From: an uncultured Ligilactobacillus sp.
Lineage (GTDB): Bacteria > Bacillota > Bacilli > Lactobacillales > Lactobacillaceae
Direction: 5' to 3'
DNA length: 38,566 bases
Assembly: GCA_934215475.1 (NCBI GenBank)
Contig: CAKPZY010000017.1
Location: 1-38,566 of the forward strand
The notes under the pieces were generated by a model. The model saw only the letters and a program-made list of their open reading frames with translations. It did no database searches and was not told the DNA's origin. This document shows positions 15,011 through 24,277 of the stretch, piece by piece; within the stretch, counting starts at the first letter, position 1; the number at the start of each line of letters is the position of its first letter. The position numbers and the translations under genes are program-made.

Positions 15011-16165
15011 TTAGGATCCTCCAGTATCACTTGAACTGTTGTTGCTGCTCGGACTTGAGCTTGAGGAAACCGACGATCCTTTTGATGCCGACCCTTTTGT
15101 CGGGCTAGGACTTTCAACTGAATTTTGTGCCCGACTACTATTTTCCGCCGACCCGTTGTTCCCGCTGCTAGCCGAGGAAGAACTTGAACTGCTGCTGCTT
15201 TCATTTGTAACTTTAATATGCACCGTCACAGACTGCGGTGAAACTGAAGTGATGCCTGAGCGATCGGAGATAAGAGAAACAGTGCGGTCTTGATCCGCAT
15301 TGACGCCTACTAATGAAACTGGCACAACAAGCTGCTCAATTTTTTTTAAGGCATCTTTTGTGCCGGTGATCGTCGCATATTTAGTTGGTGTTGTAAAACT
15401 ATATCTTTTACCAGAAATACCACTATCACGTGCTTCAACTTTAATTGGGACTCTCTTATGAGAAGATGCCAAGTAGATAGGAATATTGACCCGGGCAGTT
15501 TCAGGCGAGATCGTAACATCTAATTGCTTACCAGATGAGCTGATCGCCCGCAGTAAAACATTACGAGACGTGGTGCTCTTACTGCCTGACTGCAAGTCAA
15601 CGTCTGCAACGACACTCTCGATCTTTTTCAAGTCAGACTTTGCCCCAGTCACTTTGACGGTTTGCTGATTGGAAGTAGCCGTGCCCGCAGCATAACCTTT
15701 GGCAATCTTGTCAGAATCGTAACGAATTTGAACCGGAAACGAAGCCTGTCCCTTTTCACTGATTTTAATTTTTACCTTCTTGGGTGATATCCTGGAACTT
15801 ATTTCCGAACTCAAACCAGCAGTTTCTAAGTTGACAGTGTGTGTTCCCTTTTTCAATCCGTTTAAATCTGCATTGACTTGAAAATTACCCGTATTTTGAG
15901 CGGCTTTTACGAGCCCGCTTGGACCGATCAATGTGGCTCTAACCGTCTGCGGGGCCCCTGAAACATAATACTTATCACTGTCATAATTTAAATTTGGAGT
16001 CTTTTTTACCGTAACTCTGGTATTTTTCATTAAAGACGTACTGATCCGTGACTGACTATTGCCGCTCAATTGCTCAGAATTCACATAAGCAAACAAAAAA
16101 ACGGTCAGCAATAACGATATTAGACTATAAGCAATTTTGGTATTTAAAGCTCGAGCTATTTTCAA
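15011..16165 (-). CDS. cdaR: CdaR (YbbR-domain regulator of c-di-AMP synthase)
   Basis: 384-aa membrane-anchored extracellular protein modulating CdaA. One N-terminal membrane helix (about 10-28) is followed by four YbbR-like beta repeats to about residue 315. A low-complexity tail of about 60 residues, mostly Ser with Asn, Gly, Pro and a few Lys, then runs to the end. Start is TTG at 16165, overlapping the cdaA stop by 4 bp (TTGA), with GGGGGGAG 7 nt upstream; no closer ATG fits. The Ser-rich tail may be a wall-spanning or glycosylated linker. Confidence 0.93.
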   Translation of the reverse strand: MKIARALNTKIAYSLISLLLTVFLFAYVNSEQLSGNSQSRISTSLMKNTRVTVKKTPNLNYDSDKYYVSGAPQTVRATLIGPSGLVKAAQNTGNFQVNADLNGLKKGTHTVNLETAGLSSEISSRISPKKVKIKISEKGQASFPVQIRYDSDKIAKGYAAGTATSNQQTVKVTGAKSDLKKIESVVADVDLQSGSKSTTSRNVLLRAISSSGKQLDVTISPETARVNIPIYLASSHKRVPIKVEARDSGISGKRYSFTTPTKYATITGTKDALKKIEQLVVPVSLVGVNADQDRTVSLISDRSGITSVSPQSVTVHIKVTNESSSSSSSSSASSGNNGSAENSSRAQNSVESPSPTKGSASKGSSVSSSSSPSSNNSSSDTGGS

Positions 16166-17004
16166 TGTTTAGCTCCCCCCTTGAATAAACCTTCAAAAAA
16201 TTGTGCCACGGGGTTACCTTTTTTATTACCATCTTTAGGTATCAATTCATTTCTCAGAAACTTAAGATAATCTTCACGCGAAAGATCACGGATCAACTCA
16301 CTATTCTTGGTAATAGTCACTCCGCCTGTTTCTTCGGAGACCACGACCGTCAACGCATCTGTTACTTCACTAATGCCAACAGCTGCACGATGTCTGGTCC
16401 CCAGCTCTTTAGGGATCAAATTGCTCTCAGATAATGGTAAATAAGCTGCGGCAACAGCAATCTTATTATTCCTAATTATAACAGCCCCATCATGCAACGG
16501 AGTATTTGGGATAAATATATTGATCAGTAGCTCCCCTGTAATTTCAGCATTTAATTCGATCCCTGTTTCAATATAATCTTCTAATCCTGTATTCATTTGG
16601 ACTGAGATCAATGCGCCTATCCGCCGTTTTGACATATATTGAATAGCTTTATCTAATGCTGCGATCAAATGTTCTTCTTTCTCATTTTCGTGTTTATTGG
16701 TAGCAAAAAAAGAACTGCGACCCAAATGTTCCAAGCCTCTGCGGATCTCTGGCTGAAAGACGACAATTAAACCGACAACACCCCAATTAATGATTTGATC
16801 CGTGATCCAGGAAACTGTATGCAAACCTAACCAAGCACTTAAGGCCTTGATCAATACAATGATCACAACGCCTTTAAAAAGTTGGACGGCCTTGGTCCCT
16901 CGAATGAGCATCATCAATTTATAAATTACATACCACACGACTAAAATATCTAACAAGTCTGTCAGGTTTCGCCATGTCATTAAGTTGTTCCAGTCAAAGG
17001 ACAC
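16162..17004 (-). CDS. cdaA: Diadenylate cyclase CdaA
   Basis: Membrane enzyme making c-di-AMP from two ATP. 280 aa. Three membrane helices lie in residues 15-85, followed by a DAC domain with DGA (172-174), GTRHRAA (202-208) and SEETG (223-227). GTG start with AAGGAGG 8 nt upstream. It leads the cdaA-cdaR-glmM operon. c-di-AMP controls potassium and osmolyte transport in Gram-positive bacteria. Confidence 0.97.
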   Translation of the reverse strand: MSFDWNNLMTWRNLTDLLDILVVWYVIYKLMMLIRGTKAVQLFKGVVIIVLIKALSAWLGLHTVSWITDQIINWGVVGLIVVFQPEIRRGLEHLGRSSFFATNKHENEKEEHLIAALDKAIQYMSKRRIGALISVQMNTGLEDYIETGIELNAEITGELLINIFIPNTPLHDGAVIIRNNKIAVAAAYLPLSESNLIPKELGTRHRAAVGISEVTDALTVVVSEETGGVTITKNSELIRDLSREDYLKFLRNELIPKDGNKKGNPVAQFFEGLFKGGAKH

Positions 17005-17039
17005 TCAGATTTCCTCCTTTGAATAATTTTTACCTTTAC

Positions 17040-17048
17040 ATTATAGCA
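17040..17048 (-). promoter_or_regulatory. cdaA promoter (extended -10)
   Basis: On the minus strand TGC precedes a perfect TATAAT (17040-17045), 35 bp before the start. The -35 is unclear. Confidence 0.55.
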
Positions 17049-17059
17049 CAGCCAAGAAC

Positions 17060-17415
17060 TACTATCGAACAAAAACCGCAACTAGCAGATCCTACGCCTT
17101 TATTCTGATCACGATCAATTTTAAAAGGACTGTTTCCCTACCAAATTAATACTTTTCTTTAAAAGATTGGTTAAATAGTTGTTTAATATGGGCAAAAGGA
17201 TGTGACAGCTGTTAAAATGTAGTTTAAATAGCTGTGAGTGATAATCAAAATTAAATACCGTATTTATGACAAAAGATTCCCTGTTAAGAATCGCATTTAG
17301 GGGAAAATAAAAAATAACAATGACTTCGAAATATTTAATATATTTTATAAAATGACGCAATAATGATCAATTACAATTAAGTAGTCACAATATTTTGCAT
17401 TAAGGGTGAAAAATC
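17060..17415. other. AT-rich divergent intergenic region cdaA / DUF1361
   Basis: About 350 bp. The 79-codon minus-strand frame at 17121-17360 lacks a ribosome site and is not supported. A weak plus-strand promoter is possible: TTCGAA (17325-17330), 17 bp, TAAAAT (17348-17353). No hairpin or repeat stands out. Confidence 0.35.
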
Positions 17416-18129
17416 ATGACAAATAAATTCAAATGGCTGATCAGACTTTCTTTTGGAGCATATTTAATCTACATCTATTTTACCGTTTTTCGTGAAGGCG
17501 GATATTTTAGTTTTCTTCTATTGAATACCTTTTTAGGTTATATTCCGATCGAATTAGCGATGCACATGAACAACAAGCAACCAACTATGGCCTTTATAGT
17601 ACTGGGCATTTTGTGGTTGTTATTCTATCCGAACGCACCTTACTTACTGACTGATCTGTTTCATTTATCTATCATGGATCCATTTAACCATGCGACTGGA
17701 TTAATGAATTTTAACCTGCATATGTGGCTGACATTTACCAATTTGTTAGTTACAGCACTATCCTGCAGCATTTTGGGAACTTGGAGTCTCGAATATGTTA
17801 CTAATCAAATAATGCTTAGGATCCATTCTGTTTCTGCTTGGTTAAGAAACACCTTGATGTTCATTTTGATATTGGCTTCTTCGGTCGGGATCTTTATTGG
17901 ACGTTTCCTTCGATTGCATACAGCTTATCTTTTTTTGAGTCCCGATTGGGTCATCGACCGACTGGTGAAAATGTGGAGCCCGCGGATGCTGGTTTTTGTA
18001 ACATTTATGACCATCATTCAAATGGTCATTTGGATCTGCTTACGCTGCTATTTAAAAGCAAACAAAGCCATTGAAAAGCCCCTTTTGAAGGTTTCAGGAT
18101 CCGGTGGAAATAATAATAAACGTCACTAA
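17416..18129 (+). CDS. DUF1361 family membrane protein
   Basis: 237-aa integral membrane protein with about six hydrophobic helices. The DUF1361 signatures FYPNAPYLLTDL (70-81) and GRFLRLHTAYL (162-172) are visible. Function of the family is unknown. AGGGTG lies 7 nt before the ATG. Basic, Lys/Asn-rich C-terminus. It is a single-gene unit ending at a strong terminator, convergent with murB. Confidence 0.85.
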   Translation: MTNKFKWLIRLSFGAYLIYIYFTVFREGGYFSFLLLNTFLGYIPIELAMHMNNKQPTMAFIVLGILWLLFYPNAPYLLTDLFHLSIMDPFNHATGLMNFNLHMWLTFTNLLVTALSCSILGTWSLEYVTNQIMLRIHSVSAWLRNTLMFILILASSVGIFIGRFLRLHTAYLFLSPDWVIDRLVKMWSPRMLVFVTFMTIIQMVIWICLRCYLKANKAIEKPLLKVSGSGGNNNKRH

Positions 18130-18167
18130 TTGGATCAATTATATGCTAAAAACGAATCGCACACACT

Positions 18168-18201
18168 AAAAGAGTTTCTCGCTTGTGAGAAACTCTTTTT
18201 G
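18168..18201. terminator. Bidirectional terminator between DUF1361 gene and murB
   Basis: AAAAGAGTTTCTC (18168-18180) pairs with GAGAAACTCTTTT (18187-18199) around a 6-nt loop, with more T after it on the plus strand and A/T runs on the other side. Confidence 0.9.
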
Positions 18202-18264
18202 CTTATTTTATGGCTGTTTCCAAACATTACAGTACCAACTGGTACCCAGTCTAATTTCTCATGC

Positions 18265-19167
18265 CTATTCACCCAAGATCCTGACTTCGGTCTGCAAATC
18301 CACGTCAAATTCTTCTTTGATCACTTTTTGCACGTGTGTGATGACCGCCAGATAATTTGTTGCAGTCGCATTGCCGCGGTTGACTATAAAACCTGCATGT
18401 TTTAATGAAACTTGTGCACCGCCTATTTGATACCCCTGTAAACCGGCATCGTGGATCAACTTGCCAGTAAAATAACCCTGGGGACGTTTAAAGACACTGC
18501 CGCATGAGGGATACTCTAGTGGCTGTTTTGAAGCACGCAAAAAATTAAGGTGGTCCATTTGTTGGCGGATCAGGTGTTGTTCTTTTGGCTGCAAGTCAAA
18601 TGTGACAGAAACAACTATTGAATTCTCCATTTGAATCTGACTATGCCGATAACTGAAATGTAACTGTTCGTTTGTCAACGTCTTATCATTACCCTGAAAA
18701 TCAACCACATGCACTTCTCGCACTACGTCTTTGATCTCTCCGCCATACGCACCGGCATTCATATAAATTGCCCCACCAACACTTCCTGGAATTCCAGCAG
18801 CAAATTCTAACCCTCCTAAGCCAGCCCGGCAAGCCATCTCAGCAGTTGCAATCAGCGCCGCCCCAGCCTGTGCCTTCAGATCAGTTCCTCTAACGTTGAC
18901 TTCGTTCATAGAAGTCAAGATTATTACCAACCCGCACAAACCGCCATCTTTGACGATCAAATTACTTGCATTTCCAAGAATGGTTAAAGGAAGGTCATTT
19001 TCATTTGCCCATTTGCATAACAATTTAAGCTCATTGATACTTTTGGGAAATCCCAGGAAATCTGCTGGTCCCCCTGTGCAAGTGTTAGTATAATGTGACA
19101 AAGGTTCGTTTTTTAATAATGATATATTTTGTAGATCTTTTTCCGTAATTTTATTTAATAAAACCAT
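18265..19167 (-). CDS. murB: UDP-N-acetylenolpyruvoylglucosamine reductase MurB
   Basis: FAD enzyme that reduces UDP-GlcNAc-enolpyruvate to UDP-MurNAc with NADPH, an early step of peptidoglycan synthesis. 300 aa, the short type II form. FAD loops GNASNLIV (65-72) and GIPGSVGGA (125-133), YRHS (173-176), proton-donor Ser224 in GSVFKRP and the C-terminal Glu in TEVRILGE are present. GAGGA lies 7 nt before the ATG. Confidence 0.97.
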   Translation of the reverse strand: MVLLNKITEKDLQNISLLKNEPLSHYTNTCTGGPADFLGFPKSINELKLLCKWANENDLPLTILGNASNLIVKDGGLCGLVIILTSMNEVNVRGTDLKAQAGAALIATAEMACRAGLGGLEFAAGIPGSVGGAIYMNAGAYGGEIKDVVREVHVVDFQGNDKTLTNEQLHFSYRHSQIQMENSIVVSVTFDLQPKEQHLIRQQMDHLNFLRASKQPLEYPSCGSVFKRPQGYFTGKLIHDAGLQGYQIGGAQVSLKHAGFIVNRGNATATNYLAVITHVQKVIKEEFDVDLQTEVRILGE

Positions 19168-19218
19168 TTATATTCCTCGCTTACCTGACCATGCTAACGT
19201 TAATTCTACCATTTTTCT

Positions 19219-19227
19219 GCTATAATA
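19219..19227 (+). promoter_or_regulatory. Promoter of the exonuclease gene (extended -10)
   Basis: TGC-TATAAT at 19219-19227 with a weak -35. It implies a leader of about 140 nt before the start at 19372; a closer promoter was not found. Confidence 0.45.
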
Positions 19228-19371
19228 GTATGTGGAATAAGTAATTTGTCACTAAAAGCAGTTTGATAAAATATTTTTGATAATTAACGGTTTATCACTC
19301 AAAGATGTCTACCGAATGAAACTAAATGCTGCTTTACTTTTTGCGTCGACATGCTTTCAAGGAGAATATTT

Positions 19372-19905
19372 ATGAATTTTATTGCACTTGATTTTGAAAC
19401 GGCCAATCCGAAAAGGTTCAGCGCCTGCTCATTAGCTTTAACTGTCATTCGAAATAACCAAATAGTTGATGAAATGTACTCACTGATCAAACCTCCCACA
19501 GATTTTTCACCAAATAATATTAGGATCCATGGGATAACGCCAAAGGATGTGGCAAAAGCGCCTACATTCGCACAGTTATGGCCGCATATTTCAAGCTTTT
19601 TCGATCCTAACAAGTTAATCGTGGCACACAATGCTCCTTTTGATTGCAGCGTACTTAGAAAAACTTTGGAATATTATACACTGTCAATGCCTAATTTTTT
19701 TGTACTCGATACCTTAAAAACCAGCCGTAACCTTCTGTCGGGTTTGCCGAATTACAAACTTAACACCGTTTGTGATTTCTTGCAGATCCCACTGGTACAC
19801 CACCATAATGCCTTAGATGATAGTCGAGCATGCGCAGAGATCTTATTATACCAAGCACAACATTTTGGGCCAGTTCAGTTAAGACCGCTTGTCAAACAGT
19901 ACTAA
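19372..19905 (+). CDS. DnaQ-like DEDDh 3'-5' exonuclease
   Basis: 177-aa stand-alone exonuclease of the DnaQ / DNA polymerase III epsilon superfamily. Metal ligands are Asp7 and Glu9 (LDFETAN), Asp91 (AHNAPFDCSVL), and His145 with Asp150 (HNALDD), defining the DEDDh subtype; IHGIT (52-56) is also typical. ATG at 19372 follows AAGGAG by 8 nt; an in-frame ATG 21 bp earlier has no site. It has no polymerase or helicase domain and may act in repair or as a replication accessory. Substrate unknown. Confidence 0.9.
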   Translation: MNFIALDFETANPKRFSACSLALTVIRNNQIVDEMYSLIKPPTDFSPNNIRIHGITPKDVAKAPTFAQLWPHISSFFDPNKLIVAHNAPFDCSVLRKTLEYYTLSMPNFFVLDTLKTSRNLLSGLPNYKLNTVCDFLQIPLVHHHNALDDSRACAEILLYQAQHFGPVQLRPLVKQY

Positions 19906-19996
19906 AATTTAGCAGCATAATCTATTAGATCAAAATTTTATCAGCTCTCGCTGCCTGATGAAAAAAGCTGCGTGAATGTAATTGTTAAGCTTAAAT

Positions 19997-20025
19997 AAGA
20001 AGAGTAATAAAGCTCTTCTTTTTTT
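19997..20025 (+). terminator. Terminator of the exonuclease gene
   Basis: AAGAAGAG (19997-20004) pairs with CTCTTCTT (20013-20020), followed by more T on the plus strand. Confidence 0.8.
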
Positions 20026-20062
20026 ATAAAAAAATAGCGTCGAAGAATTGAATCATCGACAC
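20026..20062 (-). terminator. Terminator of the ung-pta-tsaE unit
   Basis: On the minus strand GTGTCGA pairs with TCGACGC (20037-20043 and 20056-20062; one wobble), followed by TA and a T7 run. It lies back to back with the plus-strand terminator. Confidence 0.65.
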
Positions 20063-20105
20063 TACGACGTGTTTCATTTAAACTTATGCCCCTAAATGAC
20101 AGGCC

Positions 20106-20573
20106 TTAACCAGCAAAATCATTTAAAAGATTATCATATCGTGGACCATGCGCTTCGAGAGTTAATATCCGTTTGGAATCATTTGACTCATCCTTATTAA
20201 AAATGATCTTCAAATAATCCTTAGGCAGATCATCCTTGGCAAACTGCGGCCATTCGACCACGCAAACGCCGTCGCCATCAAAATATTCATCTAGGCCCAG
20301 ATCTTCAGTTCCAGCCCCTTCTAAACGGTAAACATCCATGTGGTAAAGAGGCAGCCTGCCTTCGGTGTACTCGCGAATCAAGGTAAATGTAGGGCTTTTG
20401 ATATTGCGCTTGATGCCCAAACCTAAGGCTAAGCCCTTGGTGAAAGTGGTTTTCCCCGCCCCAAGGTCTCCCTCTAGTAAGATCACATCTCCGGCATGCA
20501 AAAAGGAAGCTAACTTTTGTGCTATCTTTTTAGTTTCTTTCGCATTATGTGCCATATAGTCCATTGAATTCAT
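20106..20573 (-). CDS. tsaE: tRNA threonylcarbamoyladenosine biosynthesis ATPase TsaE
   Basis: 155-aa P-loop ATPase that works with TsaB and TsaD to make t6A37 on tRNAs reading ANN codons. Walker A GDLGAGKTT (35-43), SPTFTLIREY and VVEWPQFA are typical. Three in-frame ATGs lie at the 5' end; the ribosome site is weak for all, so the start may be 9 or 18 bp later. It follows pta by 14 bp, probably cotranscribed with it. Confidence 0.93.
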   Translation of the reverse strand: MNSMDYMAHNAKETKKIAQKLASFLHAGDVILLEGDLGAGKTTFTKGLALGLGIKRNIKSPTFTLIREYTEGRLPLYHMDVYRLEGAGTEDLGLDEYFDGDGVCVVEWPQFAKDDLPKDYLKIIFNKDESNDSKRILTLEAHGPRYDNLLNDFAG

Positions 20574-20587
20574 CTCTTATATAATTA

Positions 20588-21577
20588 TTAGCTCATCGCA
20601 GCCTGAGCTGCTGTCATAATGGCTACATTATAAACATCCTGTTCATTGCAGCCGCGTGAAAGGTCGGAAACCGGTTCGTTCAAGCCTTGTAAAACAGGTC
20701 CAATCGCTTCAAAACCGCCAAAGCGCTGCGCGATCTTATAACCAATATTGCCTGATTGTAATTCAGGGAAAACAAAAACAGTTGCATGTCCAGCCACATT
20801 CGAACCAGGTGCTTTTTGTTTAGCGACAGTTGGAACAAATGAAGCATCAAATTGCAATTCTCCATCAAGCGTCAGTGCCGGTGCTTTTTTATGGGCTATT
20901 TCTGTTGCTTTAACTACCTTGTCCACCTGTTCACCTTTAGCCGAACCCTTAGTTGAAAAACTCAACATGGCGACTTTAGGGTCAATGTCAAACAAACGAG
21001 CAGTTTCCGCGCTTGTTACAGCAATCTCAGCAAGATCTTCAGCACTAGGGTCGATATTTATCGCACAATCAGCAAAAACATACGTCTCAGACCCATCATC
21101 ACGAGTCATAATAAAAGCCCCACTGGTCTTTTTTAGTCCGGGCTTTGTTTTTATGATCTGCAAAGCAGGCCGCACGGTATCGCTAGTAGCATGGACAGCG
21201 CCTGAAACTAGTCCATCCGCTTTGTGTAAGAACACAAGCATCGTACCGAAATAGTTAACATCTTTCAACCATTCCCGTGCCTGTTCCTCAGTGTTCTTAC
21301 CCTTCCTACGTTCCACAAACTTCTGCACCATTTCATCGAAGTTTTTTTGCGGGTATTTTTCTGGGTCGATCAAGGTCACATTTGCCAAAACGTCCTTACC
21401 CAGTTCGTGAGCTAATTCCTTTATCTTGGACTCATTTCCTAAAACGATCGGACGCAATATACCTTCTTGCGCCAAACGCAAGGCCGCACCAAGAACACGT
21501 GCGTCTTCACCTTCAGGAAAAACAATAGCTTTGTCTTTCCCTTTGATTTTATTCTTTAAGTTTGTAAATAGATCCAT
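20588..21577 (-). CDS. pta: Phosphate acetyltransferase
   Basis: 329-aa cytosolic enzyme interconverting acetyl-CoA and acetyl phosphate; with acetate kinase (not in this window) it yields ATP and acetate. KAIVFPEGEDARVL at the N-terminus, SGAVHATSDTVRPALQ and the C-terminal GFEAIGPVLQGLNEPVSDLS region are typical. GGGAGGGG precedes the ATG. It may take acetyl-CoA from pyruvate formate-lyase, which would also produce formate for Fdh; that enzyme is not visible here. Confidence 0.97.
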   Translation of the reverse strand: MDLFTNLKNKIKGKDKAIVFPEGEDARVLGAALRLAQEGILRPIVLGNESKIKELAHELGKDVLANVTLIDPEKYPQKNFDEMVQKFVERRKGKNTEEQAREWLKDVNYFGTMLVFLHKADGLVSGAVHATSDTVRPALQIIKTKPGLKKTSGAFIMTRDDGSETYVFADCAINIDPSAEDLAEIAVTSAETARLFDIDPKVAMLSFSTKGSAKGEQVDKVVKATEIAHKKAPALTLDGELQFDASFVPTVAKQKAPGSNVAGHATVFVFPELQSGNIGYKIAQRFGGFEAIGPVLQGLNEPVSDLSRGCNEQDVYNVAIMTAAQAAMS

Positions 21578-21703
21578 ACTAGGATCCCCTCCCTATTTTT
21601 AGGCTTTGGTGCCCCAAAGTGATAATCTTGTAGAGCCAACTATGAGCTTAGGAACATTTAGCCTATCATTATTGCTGGTGAAAGAAAACTTTCTTTCATA
21701 CGG

Positions 21704-22396
21704 CTATTTAACTGTCGCCACAGACTCCGGCAACTGCCAGTCTATTGGCGTTTCTCCCATAGCTTTCAAGGCTGCGTTGGTCTTTGAGAAAGGCCGTGAA
21801 CCAAAAAAACCGCGGTTGGCCGAAAAAGGACTCGGATGAGGCGATGTAATGATCACGTTGCGCTTTTGATCGATCAAACTTATTTTGTCCTGAGCTGCCT
21901 TGCCCCACAAAATAAAAATAACCGGCCGTGGCCTCTCAGACAACTTTTGGATAGCCGCATCGGTGAGTCTTTCCCAACCCTTACCTCTGTGAGAAAAAGC
22001 CTTCCCTTCTCGGACAGTCAAGACAGAATTTAATAATAACACCCCTTGCTTGGCCCATTTTTTCAAATAGCCGTGTTTAACCGGCTTGATCCCTAAATCA
22101 TTCTGTAGCTCCTTGTAGATGTTTTGCAAAGATGGCGGGATCGCAACACCTGGCATAACTGAAAAACTGCAGCCATGCGCCTGCTTTGGGCCGTGATAAG
22201 GATCTTGACCTAAGATAACCACTTTAACCTCGGAAAATGGTGTCCATTCGAAAGCTTGAAAAATGTGAAACATATCAGGATGAATATGATAATTTCGGTA
22301 TTCTTCCCGTAAGAAGTTATGTAATTCACTGTAGTAAGCTTTTTCAAATTCAGCACCTAAAACATCCTGCCAGTCGTTGTGAATCAACGTTTTCAT
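21704..22396 (-). CDS. ung: Uracil-DNA glycosylase
   Basis: Family 1 enzyme removing uracil from DNA. 230 aa from ATG at 22396. The ATG 15 bp upstream contains the AGAGGTG site within its codons, so it is rejected. Catalytic Asp65 is in GQDPYH (63-68), and the minor-groove loop HPSPFSA (187-193) contains the active His187. First gene of a probable ung-pta-tsaE unit. Confidence 0.97.
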   Translation of the reverse strand: MKTLIHNDWQDVLGAEFEKAYYSELHNFLREEYRNYHIHPDMFHIFQAFEWTPFSEVKVVILGQDPYHGPKQAHGCSFSVMPGVAIPPSLQNIYKELQNDLGIKPVKHGYLKKWAKQGVLLLNSVLTVREGKAFSHRGKGWERLTDAAIQKLSERPRPVIFILWGKAAQDKISLIDQKRNVIITSPHPSPFSANRGFFGSRPFSKTNAALKAMGETPIDWQLPESVATVK

Positions 22397-22573
22397 ATCA
22401 ACACCTCTCATTTATTCTACCATAATAAAACGCTTTTATCTATTTCATTAACAAGGCTTTTGATCAACAAAAGACTAATTTTTTTACTAATGTAAATTCA
22501 AACATATTTATATCTTAACACATATATCTTTTCAAAAATTCATTTGCCAGTGTGCAACCCATTGACTTATTCA

Positions 22574-22582
22574 TGCTAAAAT
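22574..22582 (+). promoter_or_regulatory. Promoter of the HAD phosphatase gene (extended -10)
   Basis: TGC-TAAAAT at 22574-22582, 34 bp before the start; a TTGACT close by is too near to be its -35. The leader has GTGAGG before the ATG. Confidence 0.45.
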
Positions 22583-22616
22583 AAGAAAGAGAATAAAAAA
22601 GTGAGGTTATGTTTTC

Positions 22617-23489
22617 ATGCTGCAATTAATCGCTTCGGATATGGATGGCACGATGCTCAATGATCATATGGTGATCTCCGAGTTCAACAAAGCCGCCATC
22701 AAACATGCACAAGAACTAGGCATCCACTTTATTGTTTCCACGGGGCGGGCTTATAAAGAAGTCAAACCCTTGCTCGATGAAGCTGGTGTATCTTGCCCGT
22801 TGATCACACTTAATGGGGCATTGGTCTTAGATGAAAATGGGAAGACACTAAGTTCAGCGCCGCTAGCAGATCAGCTTGCTCAAAAAATTATACTCATTTT
22901 AAAAAAGGCTGGTTTATATTTTGAAGTGATCACGCCAGCAGGAGTCTGCTCAGACAATAAAGCAGCCCGCATAGAAAATTATGCAGAATTGCTGTCAAGT
23001 ATTGACGCTACGACCCCTTTTAAGCTCGCGGTCAGCTTGGCTTCTGCACGGCTCGAGCTAATGGATGTTAATTATGTCAATGACTATGCTGAGCTGATCA
23101 CTGATCCGCACATATCAATTTACAAAATCATTGCCTTTAGCCCACAAGGACAAAAGGGGCTGCAAGGGGTACGCGAAGCTATCCTCAAAAATAGATCATT
23201 GGTGATCACTTCTTCTGGATCAGGCAACATTGAGGTCAATCATAGTAATGCACAAAAAGGCCTGGCACTGCAAATCTATGCTGATCAATTGAATATTCCT
23301 ATGGATAACGTCATGGCTTTGGGGGACAACAATAACGATCTTTCCATGATCCAAGCTGCTGGAATTAGTTATGCGATGGAAAATGCAACTAATGAGATCA
23401 AGCTAGCGGCTAATCACCTAGCAGGAAAAAACACTGAAGACGGCGCAGGTAAGGCAATTGAAGAACAATTAAATCCCCTAACGACTTAA
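22617..23489 (+). CDS. Cof-type HAD-IIB sugar-phosphate or nucleotide phosphatase
   Basis: 290-aa cytosolic haloacid dehalogenase phosphatase. Motif I SDMDGTML holds nucleophile Asp8 and Asp10; motif II is in FIVSTGRAY; motif IV GDNNND is at 236-241. The cap between them is of C2B (Cof) type. Members dephosphorylate sugar phosphates, FMN or pyridoxal phosphate; the substrate cannot be told here. Followed 41 bp later by the LURP-one-like gene, likely cotranscribed. Confidence 0.92.
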   Translation: MLQLIASDMDGTMLNDHMVISEFNKAAIKHAQELGIHFIVSTGRAYKEVKPLLDEAGVSCPLITLNGALVLDENGKTLSSAPLADQLAQKIILILKKAGLYFEVITPAGVCSDNKAARIENYAELLSSIDATTPFKLAVSLASARLELMDVNYVNDYAELITDPHISIYKIIAFSPQGQKGLQGVREAILKNRSLVITSSGSGNIEVNHSNAQKGLALQIYADQLNIPMDNVMALGDNNNDLSMIQAAGISYAMENATNEIKLAANHLAGKNTEDGAGKAIEEQLNPLTT

Positions 23490-23530
23490 TTCCAATAGTC
23501 ACGTAACATGAACGAGGAAGTGAACGAAAG

Positions 23531-24058
23531 ATGAGATCTTTGTATGCACAGCGGATAGGTTTTACCAAAAAAGGCGTCACCACTATTAAAGATAAAAATG
23601 ATCAGATAATATATTTCATTACAGGACGTTTCGGCCTAGTTCATGATGCCCTATCTGTATTCTCTGTATCAGGCACTCTTTTGGCAGAGATCAAACAAAG
23701 CACACTCGGTCTTTTTCCAAAGTTTGATTTGTATGCTGGTCATAAAAAAATCGGTTCTTTACGCCGTTATTATGGCGTTAGCACCGAAATGTTGTTTGTT
23801 AAGGGCTTAAATTGGTTTTTAATAGGAAATTTGAGTAATTTCCGCTATAAAATATATTCCGGACGGGAATGGATCATGCGGACTGGCGATATCGTTAAAA
23901 ATAATCAACCGTTTATAAGATTCGACTTTCGTTACGAAAAAGATGAGGCACTGTGCTTGTGTGTAGCTGCTATCTTGGATTATTGGGCTACCAACGGTAA
24001 GACGGCTCACGCCAAAAAACGGCGGACAATTTGGCAAACTAGACCAAGCCTTGATTAA
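23531..24058 (+). CDS. LURP-one-related / YxjI-like tubby-fold protein
   Basis: 175-aa soluble protein with the beta-strand pattern of the LURP-one/YxjI family (tubby C-terminal-like fold). Visible features are IKDKNDQIIYFITGR, the glycine-containing SVSGTLLAEIKQ and repeated DLYAGHKKIGSL / RYKIYSGREW segments. A basic C-terminus (KKRRTIW) is present. Function is unknown; some relatives bind phospholipids. GAGGAAG is the likely ribosome site. Confidence 0.7.
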   Translation: MRSLYAQRIGFTKKGVTTIKDKNDQIIYFITGRFGLVHDALSVFSVSGTLLAEIKQSTLGLFPKFDLYAGHKKIGSLRRYYGVSTEMLFVKGLNWFLIGNLSNFRYKIYSGREWIMRTGDIVKNNQPFIRFDFRYEKDEALCLCVAAILDYWATNGKTAHAKKRRTIWQTRPSLD

Positions 24059-24122
24059 TTTATTTTTCACTGCATCTAATTTTTTCTCATTATTTCCAAC
24101 TCAAAATCATGTTGAGAAACAA

Positions 24123-24190
24123 AATAAGCACTATTCGACTCAAACGCGACTGATTGTTCGCTTTGGAATTGAATAGTGCTTATTAATTTT
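24123..24190. terminator. Bidirectional terminator between LURP-one gene and smpB
   Basis: Perfect 14-bp arms (24123-24136 and 24171-24184) enclose a 34-nt region with its own smaller stem (CAAACGCG.. / ..CGCTTTG). TAATTTTT follows on the plus side, and an A/T run flanks the other. Confidence 0.8.
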
Positions 24191-24277
24191 TGATCACAAA
24201 ACTCAAGCCGGTATCAGCTGAGCCGAAATAAATCCCAATTAACAATTCATATAGTATACTGCTTCCCGACAAGTTAC

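Noticed and set aside
15039..15293. Plus-strand frame opposite the cdaR Ser-rich tail
   Set aside because: A mirror of the serine codons giving Leu/Glu-rich sequence; no start signals.
17121..17360. 79-codon minus-strand frame between cdaA and the DUF1361 gene
   Set aside because: No ribosome site, AT-rich, atypical composition; judged to be chance.
22584..22594. 11-nt complementarity of the sRNA C/U linker to the HAD gene leader
   Set aside because: The match lies at or before the predicted transcription start and is low-complexity purine sequence, so it is probably chance.
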